From positions 186,001 through 250,000 of the forward strand of contig NZ_CP045303.1 in the NCBI RefSeq assembly GCF_009363155.1: a stretch of 64,000 bases of DNA, given 5' to 3'. Below, in pieces: positions 56,641 through 64,000 of the stretch. Under the pieces are notes generated by a model. The model had not been told where the DNA came from, ran no database searches, and saw only the letters and a list, made by a program, of their open reading frames with translations. The translations under genes and the position numbers were made by a program. The DNA comes from Azotobacter salinestris (GTDB taxonomy: Bacteria > Pseudomonadota > Gammaproteobacteria > Pseudomonadales > Pseudomonadaceae). The stretch's first letter is position 1. Each line of letters begins with the position of its first letter.

Positions 56641-57833
56641 GGAAACCCTGAAGAAGACTTTCTGAATCTGATGAAATACGCCGATCCCGTTGCCCGAGTT
56701 TGTCGATGAAGTAGATGACCTTTGCCGATGCCGAGTACGCCGGCAAGCGCAAGCAGACCCGCAAGGAGTTGTTCCTGATCGAGATGGATCAGGTGGTGCC
56801 GTGGAAGGGCCTGATTGCCCTGATCGAGCCGCATTATCCGAAGGGTGAAGCGGCCGTCCGGCCTATCCGTTGATGGCGATGCTGCGCGTGCACCTGATGC
56901 AGAACTGGTTCGGCTACAGCGATCCGGCGATGGAGGAGGCGCTGTACGAGACCACGATCCTGCACCAATTTGCTGGGCTGAGCCTGGAGCGTATCCCGGA
57001 CGAAACCACCCTCCTCAACTTCCGTCGCCTGCTGGAGAAGCATGAGTTGGCGGCAGGGATTCTGGCGGTGATCAATGGTTACCTGGGCGATCGAGGCCTG
57101 TCGTTGCGCCAGGGCACCATCGTCGATGCCACGCTGATCCATGCGCCGAGCTCGACCAAGAACCAGGACGGCAAGCGCGATCCCGAGATGCACCAGACGA
57201 AGAAGGGCAACCAGTACTACTTCGGCGCCAAAGCGCACATTGGCGCCGACGATGAATCGGGCCTGGTGCACAGCGTGGTGGTCACTGCGGCCAATGTCGC
57301 GGACATCACCCAGGTCGGCAAACTGCTGCATGGCGAGGAAAACGTGGTCTGTGCCGATGCCGGTTATACCGGGGTTGAAAAGCGCCCCGAGCATGAAGCT
57401 CGTCAGGTCATCTGGCAGATCGCGGCTCGGCGCAGTACCTACAAGAAACATAACAAGCGCAGCGTGCTCTACAAGCAGATCCGCAAGATCGAGAGAGCCA
57501 AGGCACAGGTACGAGCGAAGGTCGAGCATCCGTTCCGGGTGGTCAAGCGCCAGTTCGGTTACGTGAAGGTACGCTTCCGGGGCCTGGCGAAGAACACCGC
57601 GCAGTTGGTGACGCTTTTCGCGCTGTCGAACCTGTGGATGGCGCGCCGACATTTACTGGCGAATGCAGGAGAGGTACGCCTGTAATGCGGGAAACGGTCG
57701 CTGCGACGTGCTCGCGGTGGCTAAAAAACGCAGAAACGAGCGGGTGATCTGATCGTTTTTGATCGATTCTTCGCTTTCAAAGTCGGCGGGGGCTGAAGTC
57801 AGCCAGAAATACATGACTACTTCAGACCATCTC
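56641..57833 (+). mobile_element. IS5-family element, complete ends, frameshifted transposase
   Basis: 1193 bp with imperfect inverted ends (GGAAACCCTGAAGAAGAC and GACTACTTCAGACCATCT) and a CTAG target duplication (56637-56640, 57834-57837), as usual for IS5. A partial copy of the same element is at 11447-11820. Confidence 0.85.
56715..57685 (+). pseudogene. IS5-family transposase with a single-base frameshift
   Basis: The first frame starts at 56715 (MTFADAEYAGKRKQTRKELF) and ends at 56873 after HYPKGEAAVRPIR. The second frame (from about 56855, MAMLRVHLMQNWFGYSDPAM) carries the DDE part: IVDATLIHAPSS, GYTGVEKRPEH and the KVEHPFRVVKRQFGY end. One base appears missing near 56850-56858, where homologues read GRRPYPLMAML. 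Inactive unless frameshifting restores it. Confidence 0.8.
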
Positions 57834-58132
57834 TAGTGGGACACTAGGCCCTGTTGACGTATCAGCGTAACCACAGCAGAGCAGCAGCGAAGGTCAGCAT
57901 GGACTGGAAATGGCTGGCCTTCTTCTCATACCGCGTAGCGATCCGTCGGTAGTGCTTCAACTTGCCGAACAGGCACTCGATGAGGTGGCGTTCCTTATAG
58001 AGATGCCAGTCGCAGGAGCGCTGCTCAAGCCGGTGACTCCGGGGCAGAATCACCGCCTGAATCTGACGCGCCTCCAGCCATGCCAGAAGCTGGTTGGCGT
58101 CATAGCCCTTGTCGGCCAGCAGCGCCGACGTA

Positions 58133-59232
58133 CTATTAAGGTGGCCCTTAAATAGACGTCTAGTTAGACTTCAGGCATGGAAAAGATCGACGCCCGCAAA
58201 CTGACCGCAGAGAGTCGCAAGCTGCTTCGCCAGATAGTGATTCGCCTGCGCCAGCAGTCCAACATGAAAGTCGAGGAGTTGGCCTCGGTCACCGGTGTGC
58301 ATCCGACCACCATCAAGACTTGGCTGACCCGTGCCAACCGCGAGGGCGCGCAAGCCCTGGAGGAAAAGCGTCGGGGGCGCCCGGCGGGCGCCTGCCGCAA
58401 GCTGACGCCGGCCGACGAGCAGTGGCTGCGCGAGCAAATCGTCGAGCAACCCCCGCAGCAGCTGCAGTTGCCGTTTGCCCTGTGGACGCGCCCGGCCATC
58501 AAGGCGCTGGCCAGGGAACGCCTCGGGATCGAGCTGCAGGACCGGTTGATCGGCAAGTATCTCAAGCGCTGGGGGTTTACGCCTCAGCGTCCCGTGAAGC
58601 GGGCGCAGGAGCAGCGGCCGGAGGACATCGAGCGCTGGCTGAAGCAGACCTACCCCCAGGTCAAGGCGCGCGCCGCTGCCGAAGGAGCGGTGATTCACTG
58701 GGGGGACGAAACCGCAGTCAAGGAGGATGCGAACTGGATACGCGGCTACGCCCCCAGGGGCCAGACGCCAGTGCTGGCGACGCCCACTCGCTGGCACAAG
58801 CTGTCGATGATCTCCGCAATTTCGCCCCGTGGCGAGGTGGCCTTCCAGATCGTCGAAGGCAGTATCAACGCGCTGCGTTTCATCGACTTCCTGAGCCGCC
58901 TCGTTGAAGGGACACCGCAGAAGATCTTCCTGGTGGTCGATAACCTGCGCGTCCACCATGCCAAGGTGGTCAGCGAGTGGCTCAGTGACAAGCAGGACAG
59001 GATCGAACTGGTGTTCCTACCACCCTATGCGCCCGAGTCCAATCCCGACGAGTACCTGAATCGGGATTTCAAGACGGCGCTGCGCAGCGGCCCGGTCAGC
59101 CATGACAAGGCCAGCCTGCTGGACAAGGCGATGGCTTTCATGAACACACTCGGCAGCTTGCCCGACAAGGTCATGGCCTATTTCCAGCATCCTGCAGCAC
59201 GCTATGCCATGGCGTGAATTTAAGGGCCTGAT
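58133..59232 (+). mobile_element. IS630-family element 2
   Basis: About 1.1 kb with ends sharing GGCCCTTAAA in inverted orientation and TA at the junctions (58131-58132, 59233-59234). It holds one intact transposase and sits inside the IS427-group copy 2. Confidence 0.8.
58177..59217 (+). CDS. IS630-family transposase (element 2)
   Basis: 346-aa transposase, intact. N-terminal HTH (MKVEELASVTGVHPTTIKTW), winged-helix half (LTPADEQWLREQIVEQPPQQ), then the DDE core: HWGDETAVKEDANWIRGYAP, FLVVDNLRVHHAK and LPPYAPESNPDEYLNRDFKT, which supplies the final acidic residue. Likely active. Confidence 0.88.
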   Translation: MEKIDARKLTAESRKLLRQIVIRLRQQSNMKVEELASVTGVHPTTIKTWLTRANREGAQALEEKRRGRPAGACRKLTPADEQWLREQIVEQPPQQLQLPFALWTRPAIKALARERLGIELQDRLIGKYLKRWGFTPQRPVKRAQEQRPEDIERWLKQTYPQVKARAAAEGAVIHWGDETAVKEDANWIRGYAPRGQTPVLATPTRWHKLSMISAISPRGEVAFQIVEGSINALRFIDFLSRLVEGTPQKIFLVVDNLRVHHAKVVSEWLSDKQDRIELVFLPPYAPESNPDEYLNRDFKTALRSGPVSHDKASLLDKAMAFMNTLGSLPDKVMAYFQHPAARYAMA

Positions 59233-59767
59233 TAATAATCCCCTCCAGGAGCGGGACTGCCTGGGTAATATCGGCCGCCTGGCCTCCCGTCAAAATGAAG
59301 CGAATCGGCAGACCCAACGCATCGGTCAGCGCATGGATCTTGCAACCAAAGCCGCCGCGTGAGCGCCCCAATGCCTCCTCGGAAGCCGAACTATGGGCCG
59401 CTCCTGCCGCGCAGGCATGGGCACGGATAACGGAACTGTCGATGCAGACATGCTGGAGGTCGGCCTCAAGACTGAGTGCCGAGTGGAGCTTGTCCCAGAT
59501 GCCGAGCCTGCACCAGCGCGAAAAGCGCTTGAAGACGCTGTTCCAAGCTCCGAAGCGGCTGGGAAGCATCCGCCATTGGGCACCGGTGCGCAGTATCCAA
59601 AACACCGTTTCGACGAACCGGCGGCAGCTTGGGGCCTTCAGCAGTCGGGCACCCTTCGTGGTGCTCAGCAGAGTTTGTATCCGTGCCCAAGCGTTATCGC
59701 TCAGCTGGCTTCTGTCGATCATGGCAAAAGCCAAATTTTAGCGCTGGGCTTACGTCAACAGGGCCTA

Positions 59768-60950
59768 GTGTGGTGAATCACAACTACTCAGGATAAGACT
59801 TGTCTACCGCGGAGCTGACAGAGTTTTTTCGGAGGGCATGCGATGAAAACAGGCCGCCCAGCCGTTCGGATCGAACTGACCGAACAAGAGCATGCCGAAC
59901 TCACCCGCCGCCGAGCCAGGCACAAGGGGCCTGCCGATATGCAGCTGCGCGCCGAGATCATTCTGTCCTGCGCTCGAGGCGAGTCCGGCTCTTCCATTGC
60001 TCGACGGCTCGGCATTACGGCGCAAACCGTTTCGAGGTGGCGCCTTCGCTTCGCCCGTTTGGGCCTGCAAGGCCTCAATGACGAGCCGCGCTCAGGCCGC
60101 CCACGCAGCATCAGTGATGAAAAGGTCCAGGAAGTGGTCGACCGGGTGCGGCAGACCCGGCCCGACGATGCCAGCCATTGGAGCTCGCGCCGGATGAGCA
60201 AGGCCACCCATATTTCACCGGCGAGCGTACAGCGTATCTGGCGAGCCTTCGGGCTCAAGCCTCACCTGGAGCACACCTTCAAGCTGTCCACCGATCCTGC
60301 CTTTGTCGACAAGGTGCAGGATATCGTAGGGCTCTACCTGAATCCGCCGGATAAAGCGCTGGTACTGTGCGTCGATGAGAAAAGCCAGATCCAGGCGCTC
60401 AATCGAACACAGCCGGGGCTGCCGCTGGAGCCTGGGTATCCGGCGACCCGTACCCATGATTATCAGCGCCATGGCACGACGTCCTTGTTTGCCGCCCTGG
60501 ATGTGGCCACCGGCGAGGTGATCGGACGTCTCAAGCGCCGTCACCGCAGCGCAGAATTCCTGGAGTTTCTCAGGGCCATCGAGGAAACGGTCGAGAGCGA
60601 CAAGGCCATCCACCTGATCATGGATAACTATGCCGTGCACAAGACCGACAAGGTGCGCGCCTGGCTTGTCGCGCACCCGCGTTATCACGTGCATTTCACC
60701 CCGACGTCCGCGTCATGGCTGAATCTGGTGGAGCGCTTTTTCTCGATGCTCACCCAGAAGTGGATAAAGCGCCAGGCCCATACCAGCGTGAAGGATCTCG
60801 AGCAGTCCATCGAGTATTACCTGGCGACCTACAACCAGAATCCAAGGCCCTTCCGCTGGCGTAAGGGAGCAGGTGAAATCCTGGCCTCTGTCGGCAGGGC
60901 TGCTCGAGCCTTGCAAAGAAATAATGAAGCGAACTTGTGATTCACCACAC
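59768..60950 (+). mobile_element. IS630-family element 3
   Basis: 1183 bp with perfect inverted ends GTGTGGTGAATCACAA and TTGTGATTCACCACAC, flanked by TA (59766-59767, 60951-60952). The left TA is also the target duplication of IS427-group copy 2, so the two elements abut. It interrupts an AraC-type gene on its right side. Confidence 0.9.
59843..60940 (+). CDS. IS630-family transposase (element 3)
   Basis: 365-aa transposase, intact. HTH part [20 protein letters not shown], then [20 protein letters not shown] (D), [20 protein letters not shown] (D) and [20 protein letters not shown] (E). A group distinct from elements 1 and 2. Confidence 0.9.
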   Translation: MKTGRPAVRIELTEQEHAELTRRRARHKGPADMQLRAEIILSCARGESGSSIARRLGITAQTVSRWRLRFARLGLQGLNDEPRSGRPRSISDEKVQEVVDRVRQTRPDDASHWSSRRMSKATHISPASVQRIWRAFGLKPHLEHTFKLSTDPAFVDKVQDIVGLYLNPPDKALVLCVDEKSQIQALNRTQPGLPLEPGYPATRTHDYQRHGTTSLFAALDVATGEVIGRLKRRHRSAEFLEFLRAIEETVESDKAIHLIMDNYAVHKTDKVRAWLVAHPRYHVHFTPTSASWLNLVERFFSMLTQKWIKRQAHTSVKDLEQSIEYYLATYNQNPRPFRWRKGAGEILASVGRAARALQRNNEANL

Positions 60951-60952
60951 TA

Positions 60953-61167
60953 GGTCTCATGCCAAAAGCCTCACTGAAAGCCGAACGCAATGTTCGCTCG
61001 CTGACGCCTGTCGCCTTGCATAGGTCAGCCAGTCGTAAGGGTTTGCCTTCCCTGTCTGGAAGCAGCTCGAGCACCTTGCCAATGATCGCTTCCCGCGAGG
61101 TGTGGCGTCTGCTCATGCGGGATGGGGTAAGCCTGGTTCGAGGTAACGGAACCTTAGCCTTGGTCAT
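60953..61167 (-). pseudogene. AraC-type regulator fragment
   Basis: The minus strand codes SREAIIGKVLELLPDREGKP, LRLADLCKATGVSERTLRSA and FSEAFGMRP, the first HTH of an AraC-family DNA-binding domain. It is cut off by IS630 element 3 at its 3' side, and the N-terminal domain is not present upstream. Non-functional. Confidence 0.65.
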
Positions 61168-61467
61168 GTCCTTGATCGGGTGGGTTGGTATAGGCCTTCA
61201 GGCTGCGCCAAGCCTGCTTGGCGCACTACGTAAAACAGGCAAAGAGAAGAGATGACCGACCAGAGGCATACGGAACGTTTGAACCGCCCGGTGCCCAGCC
61301 CGGACCATGACGTTCGCTTGCCGATTTTACGTAGCCGCTGGGCAGCAGTCTCCGCAAGAATCCCCCACGACTCGCTATTCGCTGCATCGTCAATCGGCAC
61401 TCTGGGGGGGCATGGAACAGCCGTTCCCACTCCCGCTCCTCAACGACGCAATGGAGAGAGAAAGATC
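61168..61467. other. Gap upstream of the hydrolase gene
   Basis: No gene is supported. A short inverted sequence (CTGCGCCAAGCCTGCTTGGCGC at about 61202) could be a hairpin. It must hold the promoter of the 61468 hydrolase. Confidence 0.4.
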
Positions 61468-62292
61468 ATGAGTACCATCACCACCCGCGACGGCACGCAG
61501 ATCTATTACAAGGACTGGGGGTCGGGTCCCGTGGTCGTCCTCAGTCATGGCTGGCCACTGAACGCTGATAGCTGGGAATCCCAGATGTTTTTCCTGGCCT
61601 CCAACGGCTATCGCGTGATCGCCCATGACCGGCGCGGGCACGGACGCTCGAGTCAACCCTGGAACGGCAACGAGATGGACACCTACGCCGACGACCTGGC
61701 GCAACTCCTCGACACCCTGGACGTCGAGGATGCCTCGCTGTTCGGCTTTTCCACCGGTGGCGGCGAAGTGGCCCGCTACGTCGGTCGCCATGGAACCCGA
61801 CGTGTCGCCAGGGCGGGGCTGATTTCCGCCGTGCCGCCGCTGATGGTCAGGACCGAGGCCAATCCTGGCGGGCTGCCCATTGCGGTATTCGACGAGATGC
61901 GTGCTGCCTCTCTTGCCGACCGTTCGCAGCTCTACAAGGATGTCGCCAGTGGCCCCTTCTTCGGCTACAACCGGCCGGGCGCCAAGCCTTCCCAAGGCGT
62001 GATCGATGCGTTCTGGCTGCAGGGCATGATGGCCGGGCACAAGAATGCCTATGACTGCATCAAGGCCTTCTCGGAAACCGACTTCACCGAAGACCTGAAG
62101 AAGATCGATATCCCGACCCTGATCCTGCATGGCGACGATGACCAGATCGTGCCGGTGGATGCGGCCGCCCGGGCCGCAGCGAAGCTGGTCAGTCATGCCA
62201 GACTGGTGATCTACCCGGGTGCGCCGCACGGCATCACCGATACGCACAAGAAAAAGCTCAACGCCGACATGCTGGCGTTCCTGCAGGGTTGA
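61468..62292 (+). CDS. Alpha/beta hydrolase, non-haem chloroperoxidase/perhydrolase type
   Basis: 274-aa esterase/perhydrolase of the cofactor-free haloperoxidase group. [20 protein letters not shown], the nucleophile elbow [15 protein letters not shown] in [12 protein letters not shown] and H in [13 protein letters not shown] form the triad. Start [20 protein letters not shown] at 61468 with GGAGAGAGAAAG upstream. Such enzymes hydrolyse small esters; halogenation is a peracid side reaction, so no direct link to pyrrolnitrin chlorination should be assumed. Confidence 0.88.
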   Translation: MSTITTRDGTQIYYKDWGSGPVVVLSHGWPLNADSWESQMFFLASNGYRVIAHDRRGHGRSSQPWNGNEMDTYADDLAQLLDTLDVEDASLFGFSTGGGEVARYVGRHGTRRVARAGLISAVPPLMVRTEANPGGLPIAVFDEMRAASLADRSQLYKDVASGPFFGYNRPGAKPSQGVIDAFWLQGMMAGHKNAYDCIKAFSETDFTEDLKKIDIPTLILHGDDDQIVPVDAAARAAAKLVSHARLVIYPGAPHGITDTHKKKLNADMLAFLQG

Positions 62293-62355
62293 ATATCTGC
62301 CCTCCATTCGTGCCGATAGCCTTGTCCATCGGCCCCTCAGCAGCAGGAGAAGATC

Positions 62356-62943
62356 ATGAGTAGCATGAACGCCAGCAGGAAGGCACTGATCGTCGTCGAC
62401 ATCCAGAACGACTATTTTCCCGGCGGCAGATGGACGCTCAGCCATGTCGAGAAGGCCGCCGGTAAAGCGGCCCTGATGATCGACGCCTTCCGTGAAAGTG
62501 GGGACCTGGTGGTGCACATACGCCACGAATTCCCCAGCGACGATGCGCCGTTCTTCCGGCCCGGGTCCGAAGGTGCGCAGATCCATCGTGGTGTGCTCAA
62601 CCGCCCGGGCGAGCACGTGGTGCTGAAGCACCACATCAACTCCTTTCGCGGGACCGACCTCAAGGCAGTGCTCGACCGCCATGGCATCGATGAAGTGGTG
62701 GTGGTCGGCAACATGAGCCATATGTGCGTGGACGGCATCACCCGGGCGGCAGTCGACTTCGGCTACCGGACCACGGTGCTGCATGACGCCTGCGCCACGC
62801 TCGACCTGGAGTTCAATGGCGTGAAAGTCCCGGCGGCCCAGGTGCATGCCGCCTTCATGGCCGCGCTCGCCTTCGGCTACGCCTCGGTCGTGTCCACCGC
62901 CGACTATCTGAAGACATGTGGGTCATCGCATCCGGCGACCTGA
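62356..62943 (+). CDS. Isochorismatase-family cysteine hydrolase 1
   Basis: 195 aa. Triad residues D in IVVDIQNDYFPGG, K in VVLKHHINSFRGTDL and C in NMSHMCVDGITRAA are present. A nicotinamidase/isochorismatase-like amidohydrolase; the substrate is unknown. AGGAGA precedes the ATG. It is followed after 79 bp by a second family member. Confidence 0.85.
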   Translation: MSSMNASRKALIVVDIQNDYFPGGRWTLSHVEKAAGKAALMIDAFRESGDLVVHIRHEFPSDDAPFFRPGSEGAQIHRGVLNRPGEHVVLKHHINSFRGTDLKAVLDRHGIDEVVVVGNMSHMCVDGITRAAVDFGYRTTVLHDACATLDLEFNGVKVPAAQVHAAFMAALAFGYASVVSTADYLKTCGSSHPAT

Positions 62944-63022
62944 CCCCAACGGCCATAGGGAGCGCCAAGGACGACCCCTGGGGGGACTGGTGCCCCCCTA
63001 CCCTGACTTGCAGGAGCACAGA

Positions 63023-63643
63023 ATGAACGCAAGCATCTACTCCAGAGACGATACGGGCCTGCTGCTCGTCGACCCCTACAACGACTTTCTCAGTGATGGC
63101 GGGAAGCTGTACAGCTTGGCCAAGCCAGTCGCCGATGCCGTGGATACTCTGGCCAACCTGTGCGCGGTGGTCGGCGCCATGCGCCGGGCCGGCATCCGGA
63201 TTTTCTATGTGCCGCACCACCGGGCCCGGCCCAACGACTTGCAGAGCTGGAAGCATCCGAGCCCCTACCAGCTGAATGCGAGTCATGCACAGGTGTTCGC
63301 TGTCGACAGCTGGGGTGGAGAGTGGCATCCGGACTTTCAGCCCCAACCGGGCGATATCGTGGTCCATGAGCACTGGGGCGGAAGCGGCTTCGCCAATACC
63401 GACCTCGATTTCCAGCTAAAGCAGCATGGCATCGAGAAGGTTGTGGTGGTTGGGATGCTGGCCAACACCTGTATCGAGTCCACCGGCAAGTTCGCGGCGG
63501 AGCTGGGCTATCACGTGACCTTGGTTCGCGACGCCACGGCGGCATTCAGCGCCGAAGCCATGCACGCCGCCCATGAGATCAACGGACCGACCTACGCTCA
63601 CGCGATTGTCAGCACTTCCGAGCTTCTTGCCGCATTGCACTAG
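63023..63643 (+). CDS. Isochorismatase-family cysteine hydrolase 2
   Basis: 206 aa. D in LLVDPYNDFLSDGG and C in GMLANTCIESTGKFAAELGY are intact. The usual catalytic lysine position reads VVHEHWGGSGFANTD, with no lysine, as in one subgroup. Substrate unknown. Probably co-transcribed with the upstream hydrolases. Confidence 0.82.
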   Translation: MNASIYSRDDTGLLLVDPYNDFLSDGGKLYSLAKPVADAVDTLANLCAVVGAMRRAGIRIFYVPHHRARPNDLQSWKHPSPYQLNASHAQVFAVDSWGGEWHPDFQPQPGDIVVHEHWGGSGFANTDLDFQLKQHGIEKVVVVGMLANTCIESTGKFAAELGYHVTLVRDATAAFSAEAMHAAHEINGPTYAHAIVSTSELLAALH

Positions 63644-63728
63644 GATTCAGCGCCCCGGTTTTAAAAATTATGATCGCAATATAAATGCAGGCGCGCCCCG
63701 GTGTGCCGACAATCAGGGAGAGAGTTGC

Positions 63729-64000
63729 ATGCGTTACATGACCTTCGGCCGGAACACCGGCCTGCGCGTTTCCGAGCTGGCGCTGGGCACCGGCAACTTC
63801 GGCACGGGCTGGGGCTACGGCACCGAGCGCGACGAGGCGCGGCGGGTGTTCGACGGCTACGTGAAGGCCGGCGGCAACTTCATCGACACCGCCGACATCT
63901 ACCAGTTCGGCCAGGCGGAGACGCTGCTCGGCGAGTTCATCGCCGGCGACCGCGAGCGCTTCGTCGTCGCCAGCAAGTACGGCCTGGGCGCCTCGCCCGA
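63729..64000 (+). CDS. Aldo/keto reductase, partial (runs off the window)
   Basis: N-terminal 90 residues of an NADPH-dependent aldo/keto reductase: GRNTGLRVSELALGTGNFGT, NFIDTADIYQFGQAETLLGE with the catalytic D and Y, and FVVASKYGLG. Start at 63729 with GGGAGAGAG upstream. The C-terminus lies beyond 64000. Confidence 0.85.
   Translation, partial: MRYMTFGRNTGLRVSELALGTGNFGTGWGYGTERDEARRVFDGYVKAGGNFIDTADIYQFGQAETLLGEFIAGDRERFVVASKYGLGASP

Larger units (their letters stand above)
57862..59728 (-). pseudogene. IS427-group transposase interrupted by IS630 element 2
   Basis: N-terminal part 59728 to about 59235 (CRRFVETVFWILRTGAQWRM, CIDSSVIRAHACAAGAAHSS). C-terminal part 58130 to 57862 (DKGYDANQLLAWLE, LYKERHLIECLFGKLKHYRR). 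The frame is otherwise conserved, so the insertion is the only visible lesion. Confidence 0.8.
57848..59765 (-). mobile_element. IS5-family (IS427-group) copy 2, split by an IS630 element
   Basis: Terminal repeats GGCCCTGTTGACG at both ends with TA duplication (57846-57847, 59766-59767). The transposase (MIDRSQLSDNAWARIQTLLS at 59728 downward) matches the intact copy at 19995-20753, but it is interrupted at 58133-59232 by an IS630-type element. Without the insertion its length would equal copy 1. Confidence 0.85.

Noticed and set aside
61468-62292. Chloroperoxidase-like hydrolase as a pyrrolnitrin halogenase
   Set aside because: Cofactor-free haloperoxidases do not perform specific biosynthetic chlorination; PrnA and PrnC cover both chlorinations. 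It lies 44 kb away.

Overview
This window reads as an accessory region of a high-GC gammaproteobacterium, most likely a pseudomonad or close relative: the regulators, porin-type and CoA-catabolism fragments and integrated-element genes are of that kind. It is a patchwork of transferred blocks joined by insertion sequences. No tRNA, rRNA or CRISPR array was recognised.

Layout. 1-4528: an IS66-type transposase gene split by two group II introns in opposite orientations. 4640-9868: a hypothetical gene, a secreted endonuclease I, a MntA/HepT toxin-antitoxin pair with a UvrD-like helicase (this module lies between two copies of a 30-bp direct repeat), and a metallo-beta-lactamase-fold hydrolase. 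About 10029-11820: a 5'-truncated group II intron in an IS5 remnant. 12034-17754: prnABCD, the pyrrolnitrin pathway, with a truncated prnF, followed by a CPA2-type antiporter. 19000-20880: remains of a StyA-like monooxygenase/flavin reductase/porin locus hit by an IS5-type element. 20882-27195: nested ISs, a Phd/PIN toxin-antitoxin pair, an AraC regulator and an IS6-type transposase.

28350-31308: a MACPF-domain (perforin-like) protein with an overlapping glycosyltransferase. 31470-41888: integrated-element backbone with an HU-like protein, an MFS/LysR cassette, a KfrA-like protein, a ParA/ribbon-helix-helix partition pair behind a 10-bp-periodic repeat array split by an IS, and a P4-type integrase. 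42165-45566: a broken XRE regulator, two small membrane proteins, and a more A/T-rich thiolase/esterase pair with a palindromic candidate operator. 45647-56262: a CoA-dependent catabolic cluster (phosphotransferase, DUF6285, acyl-CoA dehydrogenase, SDR, acyl-CoA ligase, symporter fusion, MmgE/PrpD) that looks tandemly duplicated, with one copy collapsed by deletions. 56641-60950: a tower of IS5- and IS630-type elements. 61468-64000: an alpha/beta hydrolase, two isochorismatase-family hydrolases and the start of an aldo/keto reductase.

How the parts may work together. prnABCD should convert tryptophan to the antifungal pyrrolnitrin. Its own flavin reductase gene prnF is cut after about 49 codons, but an intact reductase of the same family lies 1.6 kb downstream and could supply reduced flavin; this is inference. 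The MACPF/glycosyltransferase pair is a candidate biotic-interaction cargo. The partition, HU, KfrA and integrase genes suggest that part of the region is or was an integrative element or plasmid.
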